Shown: in pieces, positions 8,898-16,996 of the stretch
Numbering within the stretch: position 1 is the first letter of the stretch
How the letters are laid out: each line of letters starts with the position of its first letter
Assembly (NCBI RefSeq): GCF_001514265.1
Contig: NZ_KQ948990.1
Span: forward strand, 134,320-198,319
Length of the DNA stretch: 64,000 nucleotides
Source of the DNA: Streptomyces resistomycificus
Lineage (GTDB): Bacteria; Actinomycetota; Actinomycetes; Streptomycetales; Streptomycetaceae
Reading direction: 5' to 3'
Made by a program: the position numbers and the translations under genes
Notes under the pieces: model-generated
Told to the model about the DNA's origin: nothing
Databases searched by the model: none
Seen by the model: only the letters and a program-made list of their open reading frames with translations

Positions 8898-9353
8898 GTG
8901 GCAGTCGAGCACACCCTGCGGTCGAACTTCGTCTTCGCTCCGCCCGAGGAGAACCCAGCCGCCTGGCAGGCGAGCCTGGAGACGTTCAGGGACGCGCTGG
9001 CGCGGGCTTTTCCCGATGCCTTCCTGGAGACGAACACGTCCAGCCTGCGCGATGTGCCTGTCCTGGACTTCGAGATCGAGGCGGAGACGGACCTCTTCGT
9101 CACCGGGACGGCTGCCATGCCCGCCCCGGACTATGCCCACATCAGCATCATCGACGTGACCGCCCACGCGGCCGCCTTGTTCGCCCAGTGGCTCCGCGAC
9201 TCGTACGTTCCCTCACCCGCCAGTGTGCGTTTCCTGAGCAGTTTCGTCATGGAAAACGGCGACGAGGCGCCCTGGCCCCTCCCCCCGACAGGCGACGCCA
9301 CGGAGATCGAGTCCGTCATGCGAAGCCACCTGGCCGCGGCCGGAGCCGAGTAG
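8898..9353 (+). CDS. Putative immunity protein for the REase-fold toxin
   Basis: 151 aa, GTG start at 8898, 15 bp after the toxin stop and co-directional, with AAGGA upstream. The product is acidic (many Asp and Glu, few Lys), as many nuclease immunity proteins are. Segments include VFAPPEENPAAWQASLETFR and YAHISIIDVTAHAAALF. I do not recognise a numbered immunity family with certainty. The inference comes from position directly after the toxin, size and charge. Confidence 0.65.
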   Translation: MAVEHTLRSNFVFAPPEENPAAWQASLETFRDALARAFPDAFLETNTSSLRDVPVLDFEIEAETDLFVTGTAAMPAPDYAHISIIDVTAHAAALFAQWLRDSYVPSPASVRFLSSFVMENGDEAPWPLPPTGDATEIESVMRSHLAAAGAE

Positions 9354-9366
9354 TCGACATGGCCCG

Positions 9367-9819
9367 TTGACGTGGCAGGAGATCCCGGCCTGGCTTCGAC
9401 AATCATCGACGGCCCCGGATGACAGCTTGGGTTCTAGAGGTGGTCGCACTCCACGTCCCAGCCCCGATCGACCCGCCAGTGGGCTAAGGCCGCCGCCTGG
9501 TGCCGGAGCGTGTCGAGGGCATGTGCTCGACGAGATGCGCCAGAACCGAGGACCGGTTCGCGGTCGCGGCGCGCCCTCTCATCCCGCCCTGTCGGCGTGG
9601 ACCGTCGAGGTGTTCGAGCGGTATGTCGCAGCCCGCGGCACCGAGCAGCGGGCGGCACCGGGAGGCCGGGCTCCCCCGACCGAGCCGGTCCGGCTGAGCT
9701 GGATGGCGCGGACCGAGAGGCGGGAGGTCCTGGACGCGCGTGGAGCGGGGCAGTACGAGCACACGACCTGGGGCCGTAAGTACGCCTCCGCCGACGGATC
9801 CGATGGAGCACCTTTCTGA
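9367..9819 (+). CDS. Doubtful ORF, hypothetical
   Basis: 150 codons in the 550-bp gap between the immunity gene and rnpB. The second half (SAWTVEVFERYVAARGTEQR, PVRLSWMARTERREVLDARG, QYEHTTWGRKYASADGS) has coding-like third-position GC of about 80-85 percent, while the first third looks non-coding. It begins 14 bp after the immunity gene on the same strand without a good ribosome site. It may be the 3' remnant of a larger gene whose start was lost. No family recognised. The remainder of the gap (9820-9903) shows nothing else. Confidence 0.25.
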   Translation: MTWQEIPAWLRQSSTAPDDSLGSRGGRTPRPSPDRPASGLRPPPGAGACRGHVLDEMRQNRGPVRGRGAPSHPALSAWTVEVFERYVAARGTEQRAAPGGRAPPTEPVRLSWMARTERREVLDARGAGQYEHTTWGRKYASADGSDGAPF

Positions 9820-9903
9820 CCTGTGGGTTTCCGGGATCGGACCGGCTGTGACCTGCAAGGATCGGTTGCAGTGCCAGGGCCATCACGAGCGGCGCAGCTT
9901 CGG

Positions 9904-10320
9904 CGGCAGACGAGTCGGGCTATACGCCGGGTTCTGTCGCCCGGTCGCCTCGCGGCGGCCGGGGAGACGGCCATCCATCTAGGGCCGGCGTTGCCGCCGG
10001 CCTCGTGCGGTCTACCCGCGGACTCGGGCGGGCAGCCCTCAAGCGTCCGCGCAGAGCCGCTTTTTACGGCGGCCCCTTTTGACCTTGCTCCGGGTGGGGT
10101 TTACCTAGCTGCCCAGGTCGCCCTGGGCACTGGTGGTCTCTTACACCACCGTTTCACCCTTACCCGGTGCCGAAGCGCCGGGCGGTTTGTTTTCTGTGGC
10201 ACTGTCCCGCGGGTCACCCCGGGTGGCCGTTAGCCATCACCCTGCCCTGTGGAGCCCGGACGTTCCTCGGGAAGTCCCTCAAGGGGACTCCACGCGGCCG
10301 TCCGCCCGGCTCGTCTGCCG
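9904..10320 (-). ncRNA. rnpB: RNase P RNA (bacterial type A)
   Basis: The catalytic RNA of RNase P, which trims the 5' leader of pre-tRNAs. On the minus strand the 5' end (from 10320, reading ggcagacgagccgggcgg) pairs with the 3' end (gcccgactcgtctgcc, near 9904-9920), giving helix P1. Between them are the conserved blocks: gaggaacgtccgggctcc, acagggcagggtgatggc, cagaaaacaaaccgcc, gggtaagggtgaaacgg, gtaagagaccaccag and, near the 3' end, the strand ending in ccctagatggatg. The length of about 417 nt matches actinobacterial RNase P RNA. The 5' end lies inside the 3' part of the EamA gene, so its promoter must be within that coding region. Confidence 0.95.
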
Positions 10321-11295
10321 TGTGGACCATGGTACCGGGCTCTCACCCTTCCCCGGCCCGGCCGGGGTGCCAGGAGGCACCGGGTGCTCCACCGTGTGCT
10401 CGCCCTCCCTCGGTCCGGCCGAGGGACCCGCCGGCCCCGGGCCGGCCGCCGTCGCCAGTACCGAGCCCGCCAGGATCAGCGTGAACGCCGCCACGATGCC
10501 CGCCGTCAGCGGCTCGTCCAGGAAGATCGCGCCCGCTGCCACCGCGACCGCCGGGTTGACGTACGTGAAGACCGTCGCCCTGGTCGGGCCCGCCTCCTTG
10601 ATCAGCTCGAGGAAGGCCACGAAGGCGATCGCCGTGCAGACTGCGCCCAGGGCGGCCAGTGCGGCCAGGACCGTGGGGGTGGGCAGCTCGGCAGGCCAGG
10701 TCGCGGCCGCTGCCGGGGCGTAGACCAGTGCCGAGAGGGCCAGGCAGGGGGCGATGAGCTGGAGGGTCGGGACGTTCTTGAGGTGGCGCGCGGCGATCAA
10801 GGGGGCCGTCGCGTAGCCGATCACCGTGACCAGCACCTCGGCCAGTGACTTCGCGTCGCCGCCGGTCAGGTGCGGGACCGTGAGGACTCCGACGCCGGCC
10901 AGGCCGAGGCCCAGACCGGTCACCCGCCTCAGCCCCAGCCTCTCCGTCTCGCCGAAGAAGCGGGCCAGGGCCACTCCCACGATCGGGACGCCGGCGATCA
11001 GCAGGCCCGCCGTCGAGCTGGACAGGTGGCGTTCGGCGTCGGTCAGAGTCCACCAGGGGCCGATGATCTCGATGCACGCGAAGGCCAGCATCGGGCGCCA
11101 GTGGGTCCGTACGGTGCCGGGCAGGCCGCCCTGGCGGATCGCGAAGGGCAGGAGCAAGGCCGCACCCAGTGCGCAGCGCGTGAACACCACCATCGACGGG
11201 GAGAGCGGGGCGTCCACCGCCACCTTGATCAGCAGGTAGGGGATGCCCCAGACCACTCCCATCAGGGAGAACAGAAACCAGCCGCGTGCAGTCAT
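10279..11295 (-). CDS. EamA family transporter
   Basis: 338 aa, about ten hydrophobic segments in two EamA (DMT) repeats. Clear markers include GVVWGIPYLLIKVAVD at the N-terminus, the inner repeat boundary RVTGLGLGLAGVGVL, TYVNPAVAVAAGAIFLDEPL in the second repeat and a polar Pro/Gly-rich tail of about 45 residues. Such proteins export amino acids, metabolites or drugs. It starts 18 bp after the stop of the AraC-type regulator, so the two are probably one transcript and the regulator may sense the exported compound. Oddity: the last 42 bp overlap the 5' end of rnpB on the same strand, and the tail looks non-conserved, so the stop may have drifted into the RNA gene. Confidence 0.88.
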   Translation of the reverse strand: MTARGWFLFSLMGVVWGIPYLLIKVAVDAPLSPSMVVFTRCALGAALLLPFAIRQGGLPGTVRTHWRPMLAFACIEIIGPWWTLTDAERHLSSSTAGLLIAGVPIVGVALARFFGETERLGLRRVTGLGLGLAGVGVLTVPHLTGGDAKSLAEVLVTVIGYATAPLIAARHLKNVPTLQLIAPCLALSALVYAPAAAATWPAELPTPTVLAALAALGAVCTAIAFVAFLELIKEAGPTRATVFTYVNPAVAVAAGAIFLDEPLTAGIVAAFTLILAGSVLATAAGPGPAGPSAGPREGEHTVEHPVPPGTPAGPGKGESPVPWSTRQTSRADGRVESP

Positions 11296-11313
11296 GCGGC
11301 CATGTTCACCGGA

Positions 11314-12132
11314 TCAGCGGCGGGCGTCTTGAACGCTGTTGCGGTACACCGCCGGGGTGACTCCGAGAACCCGTCGGAACCAGCGCGTGAGGTGTGCCTG
11401 GTCCGCGAAGCCCACCAGGCCCGCGACCTCCGCCGGACGCAGGCCCGACTCCAGCAGGCCGCGTGCCCGGTGCACCCGGTGCTGCGCCAGCCAGGCGTAC
11501 GGGGGGATCCCCATCGTCGTACGGAAGGCCCGGAGGAGTTGGTAGCGGGACAGGCCCAGCTCGGAGGCGAGCAGGGCGAGGGAGGGGGGTTCCAGGAGTT
11601 CGTCGGCCAGGCGGTCGCGTACGGCGTGGGCGATGTGCGCGGCGCCGGGCACACCATCCCTCGCCGCGCGGGCCGTCGAGTGGCGGCGGGCCAGGGCGGT
11701 GAGCAGCCACGGGAGGCGGGACTCCGTCTCCAACGGGTCCGGGCAGGCGCTCAGTTCGGTGTGCGCCAGGCGTAGGGCGGCCGCCAGTTCGGGGTCGTCG
11801 AGGAGGGGCTCGCGGAAGTACGGCAGGCCGCCGAGGGTGCCGTCGGTGAGCAGGGAGGGCTCGGGGTACAGCGCTCGGTACGCGTAGCCGTCGGACGCGG
11901 CGGGGCGGCCCGTGTGCATCTCGCCGGGGGCCAGGACGACGATGGAGCCCGGGCCGGGGCGGAGGTGGTCGCCCCGGTAGTCGATGACCTCGGAGCCGCC
12001 GACGCAGATGCCGATGCTGAACTGCTCGTGCGTGTGCGAGGCGTAGGCGTGCCGGTCGAAGCGGGCGGTGAGCAGGTCGAGGGGAGGGCCGCAGCGGCCC
12101 AGGCGGGCCCTGGTCCACAGTGCCTGCTCCAT
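11314..12132 (-). CDS. AraC family transcriptional regulator
   Basis: 272 aa. The N-terminal half is a cupin-like AraC ligand domain (SHTHEQFSIGICVGGSEVID, then VVLAPGEMHTGRP). The C-terminal 100 residues contain two helix-turn-helix motifs: SLALLASELGLSRYQLLRAF and PAEVAGLVGFADQAHLTRWF. This arrangement (sensor, then double HTH) is typical of regulators of neighbouring exporters. ATG start at 12132. It is followed after 18 bp by the EamA transporter and preceded 43 bp upstream by a 33-codon microORF on the same strand. The effector is unknown. Confidence 0.92.
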   Translation of the reverse strand: MEQALWTRARLGRCGPPLDLLTARFDRHAYASHTHEQFSIGICVGGSEVIDYRGDHLRPGPGSIVVLAPGEMHTGRPAASDGYAYRALYPEPSLLTDGTLGGLPYFREPLLDDPELAAALRLAHTELSACPDPLETESRLPWLLTALARRHSTARAARDGVPGAAHIAHAVRDRLADELLEPPSLALLASELGLSRYQLLRAFRTTMGIPPYAWLAQHRVHRARGLLESGLRPAEVAGLVGFADQAHLTRWFRRVLGVTPAVYRNSVQDARR

Positions 12133-12175
12133 ACGTCCCCCTGGTCGTCGTCCCGAGGGTGCAACGTCGTGGTGC

Positions 12176-12277
12176 TCAGAGAAAGTCCGACGTGTCCAGG
12201 TCGAAGGAGAAGGGTTCGGGGAGGGTGAGGGGCTTGACCTCCGCCCGCGTGAGCGGCTCGTGGGCCATGGCGGTCAT
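12176..12277 (-). CDS. 33-aa microORF upstream of AraC regulator
   Basis: ATG at 12277 is preceded by GGAGGGGCGTGAC, an excellent ribosome site. The peptide starts MTAMAHEPLTRAEVKPLTLP and ends in an acidic, aromatic tail (EPFSFDLDTSDFL). Third codon positions are nearly all G or C. It ends 43 bp before the AraC-type gene start and is probably on the same transcript. I recognise no family. Options: a small regulatory or leader peptide, a RiPP-precursor-like peptide without a visible modification enzyme, or a microprotein. No Cys or Ser/Thr-rich core is present. Confidence 0.55.
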   Translation of the reverse strand: MTAMAHEPLTRAEVKPLTLPEPFSFDLDTSDFL

Positions 12278-12439
12278 GTCACGCCCCTCCTTCGGTCGCT
12301 CGCCAGACTGGGACATCGGCTGATCACCGTCCGTGAGATCGGAAACCGTTGCCTCGATCGTGGCACACGACCCGCGCCCCCGTCAGGCACCGGCCCGCGT
12401 CCTTGACCCTGCCGCGACGTCAGCGTTTCTACTGATCCC

Positions 12440-13279
12440 ATGCGGATCGGAGAACTCGCCGCGGCCGTGGGTGTGACCACCCGGACCGTGCGGCACTACC
12501 ACCACCTCGGACTGTTGCCGGAGCCCGAGCGGCTCGGCAACGGCTATCGGGACTACACGCTCCGGCATGCCGTCGTGCTCGCCCGGATCCGGCGGCTGAC
12601 CGAGCTCGGGCTCGGGCTCGGAGAGGTGCGGGACGTGCTCGCGGAGGATGCCGGGAAGGATCTCGTGGAGGTGCTCACCGAGCTCGACGAGGACCTGGCT
12701 CGGCAGGAGGCGGCGATCCGGGAACGGCGGGCTCGGCTGCGGGCTCTTCTTCAGGCGGGCGCGCTGCCCGCCGAGGGGCCGGTCTCGCCGGAGCTGGCGA
12801 CGCTGTTCGGCGAGGTCGGGCAGGTGTCCGGCTCGCCCATGGCCGCCAAGGACCGCGAGATCCTCGCGCTGCTCGACACCTCGGCCACCCCGGAGACCCG
12901 GGAGCAGCTGATCGGGCTGGTGGGCAGCGCCTTCGCCACCCCGGGTGGGGTGGAGCGGGCCCGTGAGGCGTACGCGCTGCTCGACGCGCTCGCCGACGCC
13001 GGACCGGACGATCCACGCGTGGACGAGGCCGCCCGCGCTCTCGCCGACTGTCTGCCCGCCGAGCTGCTCCCGGAGGCCGACATCGATCACAACGGCAGTT
13101 TCCTGCGCGCCTTCTACGCGGATTTCGCGCCGGCGCAGGCTGAGGCGATCCGCCGGACGCTGCGGATCCTGACCGACCCGACCGACCCGACCGACCCGAC
13201 CGACGTGACCGACCCGACCGACCAAACCGACGTGACCGACCCGACCGACCCGACCGAGGGGGATGTGAGACGACGATGA
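12440..13279 (+). CDS. MerR family transcriptional regulator with DPT-repeat tail
   Basis: 279 aa. The MerR winged helix-turn-helix is at residues 1-70: MRIGELAAAVGVTTRTVRHY, GLLPEPERLGNGYRDYT and LTELGLGLGEVRDVL. It is followed by a coiled-coil dimer helix (about 75-105, EDLARQEAAIRERRARLRA) and an all-helical effector region. The C-terminus (about 245-272) is a run of Asp-Pro-Thr triplets. No Cys pair for metal sensing is seen. The stop overlaps the start of the next gene by 4 bp (ATGA at 13276), so the membrane protein that follows is co-translated and is a likely target or partner. Confidence 0.9.
   Translation: MRIGELAAAVGVTTRTVRHYHHLGLLPEPERLGNGYRDYTLRHAVVLARIRRLTELGLGLGEVRDVLAEDAGKDLVEVLTELDEDLARQEAAIRERRARLRALLQAGALPAEGPVSPELATLFGEVGQVSGSPMAAKDREILALLDTSATPETREQLIGLVGSAFATPGGVERAREAYALLDALADAGPDDPRVDEAARALADCLPAELLPEADIDHNGSFLRAFYADFAPAQAEAIRRTLRILTDPTDPTDPTDVTDPTDQTDVTDPTDPTEGDVRRR
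13171..13258 (+). repeat. 9-bp in-frame tandem repeat encoding DPT/DVT
   Basis: About nine copies of gaccgaccc/gaccgacgt-type nonamers inside the 3' end of the MerR gene, encoding repeated Asp-Pro-Thr with Val or Gln variants. The unit length is a multiple of three, so copy-number change would lengthen the tail without a frameshift. Confidence 0.9.
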
Positions 13280-13890
13280 GGATCGCTCACTTGCTCGTCC
13301 TGCACGAGTTGCGCATGCTCGCGAGTCTCGCGTTGTGGGTCGTGCGGAGGACGCACGGCACCGGTGACGGCGGGCGGGCCTTCGGGTACGCCCGGGGGCA
13401 GGGCGCGATGATGTTCGGGTTCGCGTTCGTGTGTGTGGTGGAGACGCTGACGATGTCGGTGCTGCTGCGCGACTACCCGATCGTGCACGGCGTGGTGTTG
13501 GTGCTGGACGTGTACACCGTCGTCTTCGTCCTCGCGCTGCACGCGGCGAACGTGGTCCGGCCGCATGTGCTGGACGCCGGGTCGCTGCGGATCCGCCGGG
13601 CCGTTCACGTGGATCTGCGCATCCCGCTGGAGAAGGTCTCGGCGGTACGGAGTGAGCTACGGGCCGCCCACCAGCGGGCGGACGGCGAACTCGACCTCGC
13701 CGTGGGCGCGCAGACCTCCGTCACCCTCGAACTCACCGAGCCCGTACCGCACTCGAACTTCCTCGGTCGACGTCGTGACGTGCGCCTCGTCCGCTTCCAC
13801 GCCGACGACGCCCCCGCACTCGTACGCGCGCTCACGCAGGGGCAAAGCGCACTCTCGGCTGGGGTCCCGGTCCCGGATCGGCCTGCGTGA
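13276..13890 (+). CDS. Membrane protein, hypothetical
   Basis: 204 aa. Two to three membrane segments in the N-terminal half (ASLALWVV, MMFGFAFVCVVETLTMSVLL, GVVLVLDVYTVVFVLALHAA) are followed by a soluble C-terminal domain (SLRIRRAVHVDLRIPLEKV, then TSVTLELTEPV and VRLVRFHADD) that looks like a bacterial PH-like beta-rich domain. The start overlaps the MerR stop by 4 bp, so expression is coupled to the regulator. Its 3' end overlaps the convergent RNB gene by 59 bp. Function unknown. Confidence 0.75.
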   Translation: MRIAHLLVLHELRMLASLALWVVRRTHGTGDGGRAFGYARGQGAMMFGFAFVCVVETLTMSVLLRDYPIVHGVVLVLDVYTVVFVLALHAANVVRPHVLDAGSLRIRRAVHVDLRIPLEKVSAVRSELRAAHQRADGELDLAVGAQTSVTLELTEPVPHSNFLGRRRDVRLVRFHADDAPALVRALTQGQSALSAGVPVPDRPA

Positions 13891-15277
13891 GCCGCACCCG
13901 CAGCCGCTCCCCCAGCGGCAGCGGGGCGCCGCCCTCGATCCGGCCGATGACCGCGGGCGACTCCAACTGCACCACGCCGCTGGTGGGTTGGCGCTCGTCC
14001 AGGTCCACCACGCACCCGTCGAAGACCTCCCCGACCCGGCCTTGGAGCAGCATGGCCTCGACGAGGTCGACGCAGCCCCGCTCGGCGGCCCCCGCGCGCC
14101 GGCCGCCGTCGGCCATCTCGCCGCGCAGGGCGTCGAGGGCGGTGAGCACCCACTCCGGCGGGTCCTGGCCGGCGGCGGCCGCGAGGCAGATCTCGGAGGC
14201 GTACCGGTCGACGAGGCGGCGCAGCGGGGCCGTGCAGTGGGCGTAGGGGGCGGCGACGGCGGCGTGGGTGGTGATCTCCGGGAGTTCGCCGTTGCGGAAG
14301 GGCGTGTAGCCGGCGCCGCGCAGGAGGGTCGTGCACTCCTGGAGGAAGGCCGCGTGCTGCGCGCGCTGCGGGTCCAGGGAGCGGACCAGCCGGTCGTACG
14401 AGACGTGGTGCGGCCAGTCGATGTGCAGGGCGTGCGCGGTACGGCGCAGGCGGCCGACCGCGCCGTCGGGGGCCGGGGGCAGCGTGCGGAGGACCCCGGT
14501 GCCGTGGGCGATCATCAGGTCCGCCGCGGCCATCCCGGTGAGCAGGGAGATCTGCGCGTTCCAGCCTTCGGCGGGGAGCGGGGCGCGGTAGGTCAGCTCG
14601 TACGCCCCCTCCTGTCGGACGATCTCCTGCTCCGGCACGTTGAGCGAGATGCCTCCGCGCTCGACCTCCAGCGCCTCCCGCAGCTCCCCGATCTCCTTCA
14701 GGAGCGCGAGCGGCTCCTCGGCCGCGCCTGAGTCGATCCGCCGCTGCACGCCCGCGTAGTCGAGCTTGGCCCGGCTGCGGACCAGGGCCCGGCGGACTTC
14801 GGCGGTGAGGGTACGGCCGTCCGCGTCGAGGTCGATGGTCCACAGCGCGGCGGGGCGCACCCGGTCCGGCAGCAGGCTGGCCGCGCCCTCGCTGAGCGCG
14901 GGTGGATGCAGCGGCACCTTCTCGTCGGGGAAGTAGAGGGTGGTGACCCGCCGGTGGGCCTCGGTGTCGAGGGCCGAGCCGGGTGCGACGAACGCGGCGA
15001 CGTCGGCGATGGCGTACCGGACGCGGTAGCCGGTGCCCCGCCGGGACAGGTGCATCGCCTGGTCGAGGTCGGTGGAGGTGGGCGGGTCGACGGTGAACAG
15101 GGGGATGTCGGTGGCGTCGTGGGAGGGAGGGGTGGGGGCCTTCGCCGACTGCTCGGCCTCGGCGAGGGCCTGCGGCGGGAAGCTGTCGGGCACGCCGAGT
15201 TCGTCGCGCAGTGCGCTGAGGGCGGCCCGGAGGGGGGCTTCGGGGGCTCCGGTCACGCGGAGGTGGCGGCGGGGCAT
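13832..15277 (-). CDS. RNB domain ribonuclease (RNase II/R family)
   Basis: 481 aa. A 3'-to-5' exoribonuclease of the RNase II type. The catalytic block near residues 60-75 reads DPPTSTDLDQAM: the first three acidic positions of the RNase II signature are kept, but the fourth Asp is Gln. Other family segments include YRVRYAIADVAAFV, FPDEKVPLHPPALSEGAASL and, near the C-terminus, YAHCTAPLRRLVDRYASE. It lacks the N-terminal cold-shock domains of E. coli enzymes and is shorter than RNase R. The frame stays open far upstream, but ATG 15277 matches the expected N-terminus. It is divergent from the YaaA gene with a 75-bp gap. Confidence 0.88.
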   Translation of the reverse strand: MPRRHLRVTGAPEAPLRAALSALRDELGVPDSFPPQALAEAEQSAKAPTPPSHDATDIPLFTVDPPTSTDLDQAMHLSRRGTGYRVRYAIADVAAFVAPGSALDTEAHRRVTTLYFPDEKVPLHPPALSEGAASLLPDRVRPAALWTIDLDADGRTLTAEVRRALVRSRAKLDYAGVQRRIDSGAAEEPLALLKEIGELREALEVERGGISLNVPEQEIVRQEGAYELTYRAPLPAEGWNAQISLLTGMAAADLMIAHGTGVLRTLPPAPDGAVGRLRRTAHALHIDWPHHVSYDRLVRSLDPQRAQHAAFLQECTTLLRGAGYTPFRNGELPEITTHAAVAAPYAHCTAPLRRLVDRYASEICLAAAAGQDPPEWVLTALDALRGEMADGGRRAGAAERGCVDLVEAMLLQGRVGEVFDGCVVDLDERQPTSGVVQLESPAVIGRIEGGAPLPLGERLRVRLTQADPGPGPQPRVRFAPA

Positions 15278-15352
15278 ACAGCGAGCGTAGGGCTCGGGCC
15301 CTTGGGTGGCACGCCGTACGCTGTCCGGAGCTCTACAGAAGGAGATCCACCC

Positions 15353-16135
15353 GTGCTTGTCCTGCTGCCGCCCTCCGAAGGCAAGGCCTCCTCCGGCCGC
15401 GGCGCCCCGCTGAAACTCGAGTCGCTGTCGTTGCCGGGACTGACCGGCGCCCGCGAGGCCGTGCTCGAGGAGCTCGTCGAACTGTGCGTCGGCGACGAGG
15501 ACAAGGCGCGCGAGGTGCTCGGGCTGAGCGAGGGGCTGCGGGGCGAGGTCGCGAAGAACGCCGAGCTGCGGACGGCGGGGGCGCGGCCCGCCGGGGAGGT
15601 CTACACGGGCGTGCTGTACGACGCGCTCGGCCTGGCGTCCCTGGACACCGCCGCGAAGAAGCGCGCCGCGCGCTCGCTGCTGGTGTTCTCGGGGCTGTGG
15701 GGCGCGGTCCGGGTGACCGACCGTATCCCCTCCTACCGCTGCTCGATGGGTGTGAGGCTGCCCGGGCTGGGGGCGCTGGGCGCGCACTGGCGTACGCCGA
15801 TGGCGTCGGCGCTGCCCGAGGTGGCCGGGGCCGGGCTGCTGCTGGACCTGCGGTCCTCGGCGTACGCGGCCGCGTGGAAGCCGAAGGGTGAGGTCGCCGG
15901 GCGGACGGCGACGGTACGGGTGCTGCACGCGCCGACCCGAAAGGTCGTCAGCCACTTCAACAAGGCGACGAAGGGGAAGATCGTCCGCAGTCTGCTGTCG
16001 GCCGGGATCTCTCCGGCGGGACCGGCGGAGCTGGTGGAGGCGCTGCGGGACCTCGGGTACGTGGTGGAGGCGGAGGCGCCCGCGAAGGCGGGGGCGGCCT
16101 GGGCGCTGGATGTGCTGGTGGACGAGATTCACTGA
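15353..16135 (+). CDS. yaaA: Peroxide stress protein YaaA
   Basis: 260 aa of the YaaA/DUF328 family. The signature N-terminus VLVLLPPSEGK is present, together with VYTGVLYDALGL, SGLWGAVRVTDRIPSYR and VSHFNKATKGKIVR. E. coli YaaA lowers intracellular iron and DNA damage under peroxide stress and binds DNA. GTG start at 15353 with GAAGGAG 9-14 nt upstream. Monocistronic as far as can be seen; the gene after it is separated by a tandem-repeat stretch. Confidence 0.92.
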   Translation: MLVLLPPSEGKASSGRGAPLKLESLSLPGLTGAREAVLEELVELCVGDEDKAREVLGLSEGLRGEVAKNAELRTAGARPAGEVYTGVLYDALGLASLDTAAKKRAARSLLVFSGLWGAVRVTDRIPSYRCSMGVRLPGLGALGAHWRTPMASALPEVAGAGLLLDLRSSAYAAAWKPKGEVAGRTATVRVLHAPTRKVVSHFNKATKGKIVRSLLSAGISPAGPAELVEALRDLGYVVEAEAPAKAGAAWALDVLVDEIH

Positions 16136-16186
16136 CGCTCCGGCCGGGTCGGAGTACGACTGCGAGGCGTGGGACCACGCGACAGG

Positions 16187-16290
16187 CACGCCCGACAGGC
16201 ACCTCCGGTAAGCACCCTCGACCGGCACCCCCGGCAGGCACCCCCGGCAGGCACCCTCGACAGGCACCCCCGACAGGCACCTTCGGCAGC
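16187..16290. repeat. 15-bp tandem repeat (caggcacccccgaca type)
   Basis: About seven degenerate copies of a 15-bp unit (ggcacccccggca/ggcaccctcgaca) between the YaaA and KDPG aldolase genes. It contains no gene of its own. It lies upstream of the aldolase start and so may lie in its 5' region. Confidence 0.85.
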
Positions 16291-16360
16291 ACGTCCGGCC
16301 GGCATTGCAGTATGCGCAACGTCCTTTGCGTGACGTGCAGCGCGTCGGCAGGATGGCGTC

Positions 16361-16984
16361 ATGGCCCCGTCGCTCCTGGACCTTGCCCCCGTCGTGCCCG
16401 TCGTCGTCATCGAGGACGCCTGCGACGCCGTGCCCCTCGCCCGTGCGCTCATCGCCGGGGGGCTGCCCGCGATCGAGGTGACACTGCGGACGCCCGCCGC
16501 GCTCGACGCGATCCGGGAGATCGCCGGGGAGGTGCCGGAGGCCGTCGTCGGCGCCGGGACGGTTCTGACACCGGGGCAGGTCACGGAGTCGGTGGCGGTC
16601 GGGGCGCGCTTCCTGGTCAGCCCGGGCTGGACGGACGTACTGCTGACGGCGATGCGGGGGTCCGGCGTGCCGTTCCTGCCGGGGGTGTCGACCACGTCCG
16701 AGGTGGTGACCCTGCTGGAGCGCGGGGTGCGGGAGATGAAGTTCTTCCCGGCGGAGGCGGCCGGCGGTACGGCGTATCTGCGGTCGCTGGCGGGGCCGTT
16801 GCCGCAGGCGCGGTTCTGTCCGACCGGCGGGATCGGGCTCGGCTCCGCGCCGGACTATCTGGCCTTGCCCAACGTCGGCTGTGTGGGCGGGAGTTGGATG
16901 CTGCCGAGGGACGCGGTGGCGGCGCGGGACTGGGCCCGGATCGAGGAGCTGGCCCACGCGGCGGCGTGCCTCCGTACTCCCTGA
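16361..16984 (+). CDS. eda: 2-dehydro-3-deoxy-6-phosphogluconate (KDPG) aldolase
   Basis: 207 aa, the full length for class I KDPG/KHG aldolases. The enzyme splits KDPG into pyruvate and glyceraldehyde 3-phosphate. Visible motifs: AIEVTLRTPAALDAI with the catalytic-site Glu and Arg, VVGAGTVLTPGQV, FLVSPGWTDVLL, LPGVSTTSEVV, the Schiff-base lysine in VREMKFFPAEAAGG and the phosphate-binding CPTGGIG. Cytoplasmic. ATG start at 16361. It is convergent with the RNase H/phosphatase gene, 12 bp apart. Without an adjacent dehydratase it may work in sugar-acid breakdown rather than a full Entner-Doudoroff pathway. Confidence 0.93.
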   Translation: MAPSLLDLAPVVPVVVIEDACDAVPLARALIAGGLPAIEVTLRTPAALDAIREIAGEVPEAVVGAGTVLTPGQVTESVAVGARFLVSPGWTDVLLTAMRGSGVPFLPGVSTTSEVVTLLERGVREMKFFPAEAAGGTAYLRSLAGPLPQARFCPTGGIGLGSAPDYLALPNVGCVGGSWMLPRDAVAARDWARIEELAHAAACLRTP

Positions 16985-16996
16985 GGCGGCGTCTGT

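Noticed and set aside
16187..16290. Tandem 15-bp repeat considered as a CRISPR array.
   Set aside because: Units are short, degenerate and contiguous with no unique spacers.
13832..16957. A single 1041-codon minus-strand frame.
   Set aside because: Only the part from 15277 down encodes the RNB protein; the upstream part runs antisense through the YaaA and KDPG aldolase genes and is an open-frame artefact of high GC.
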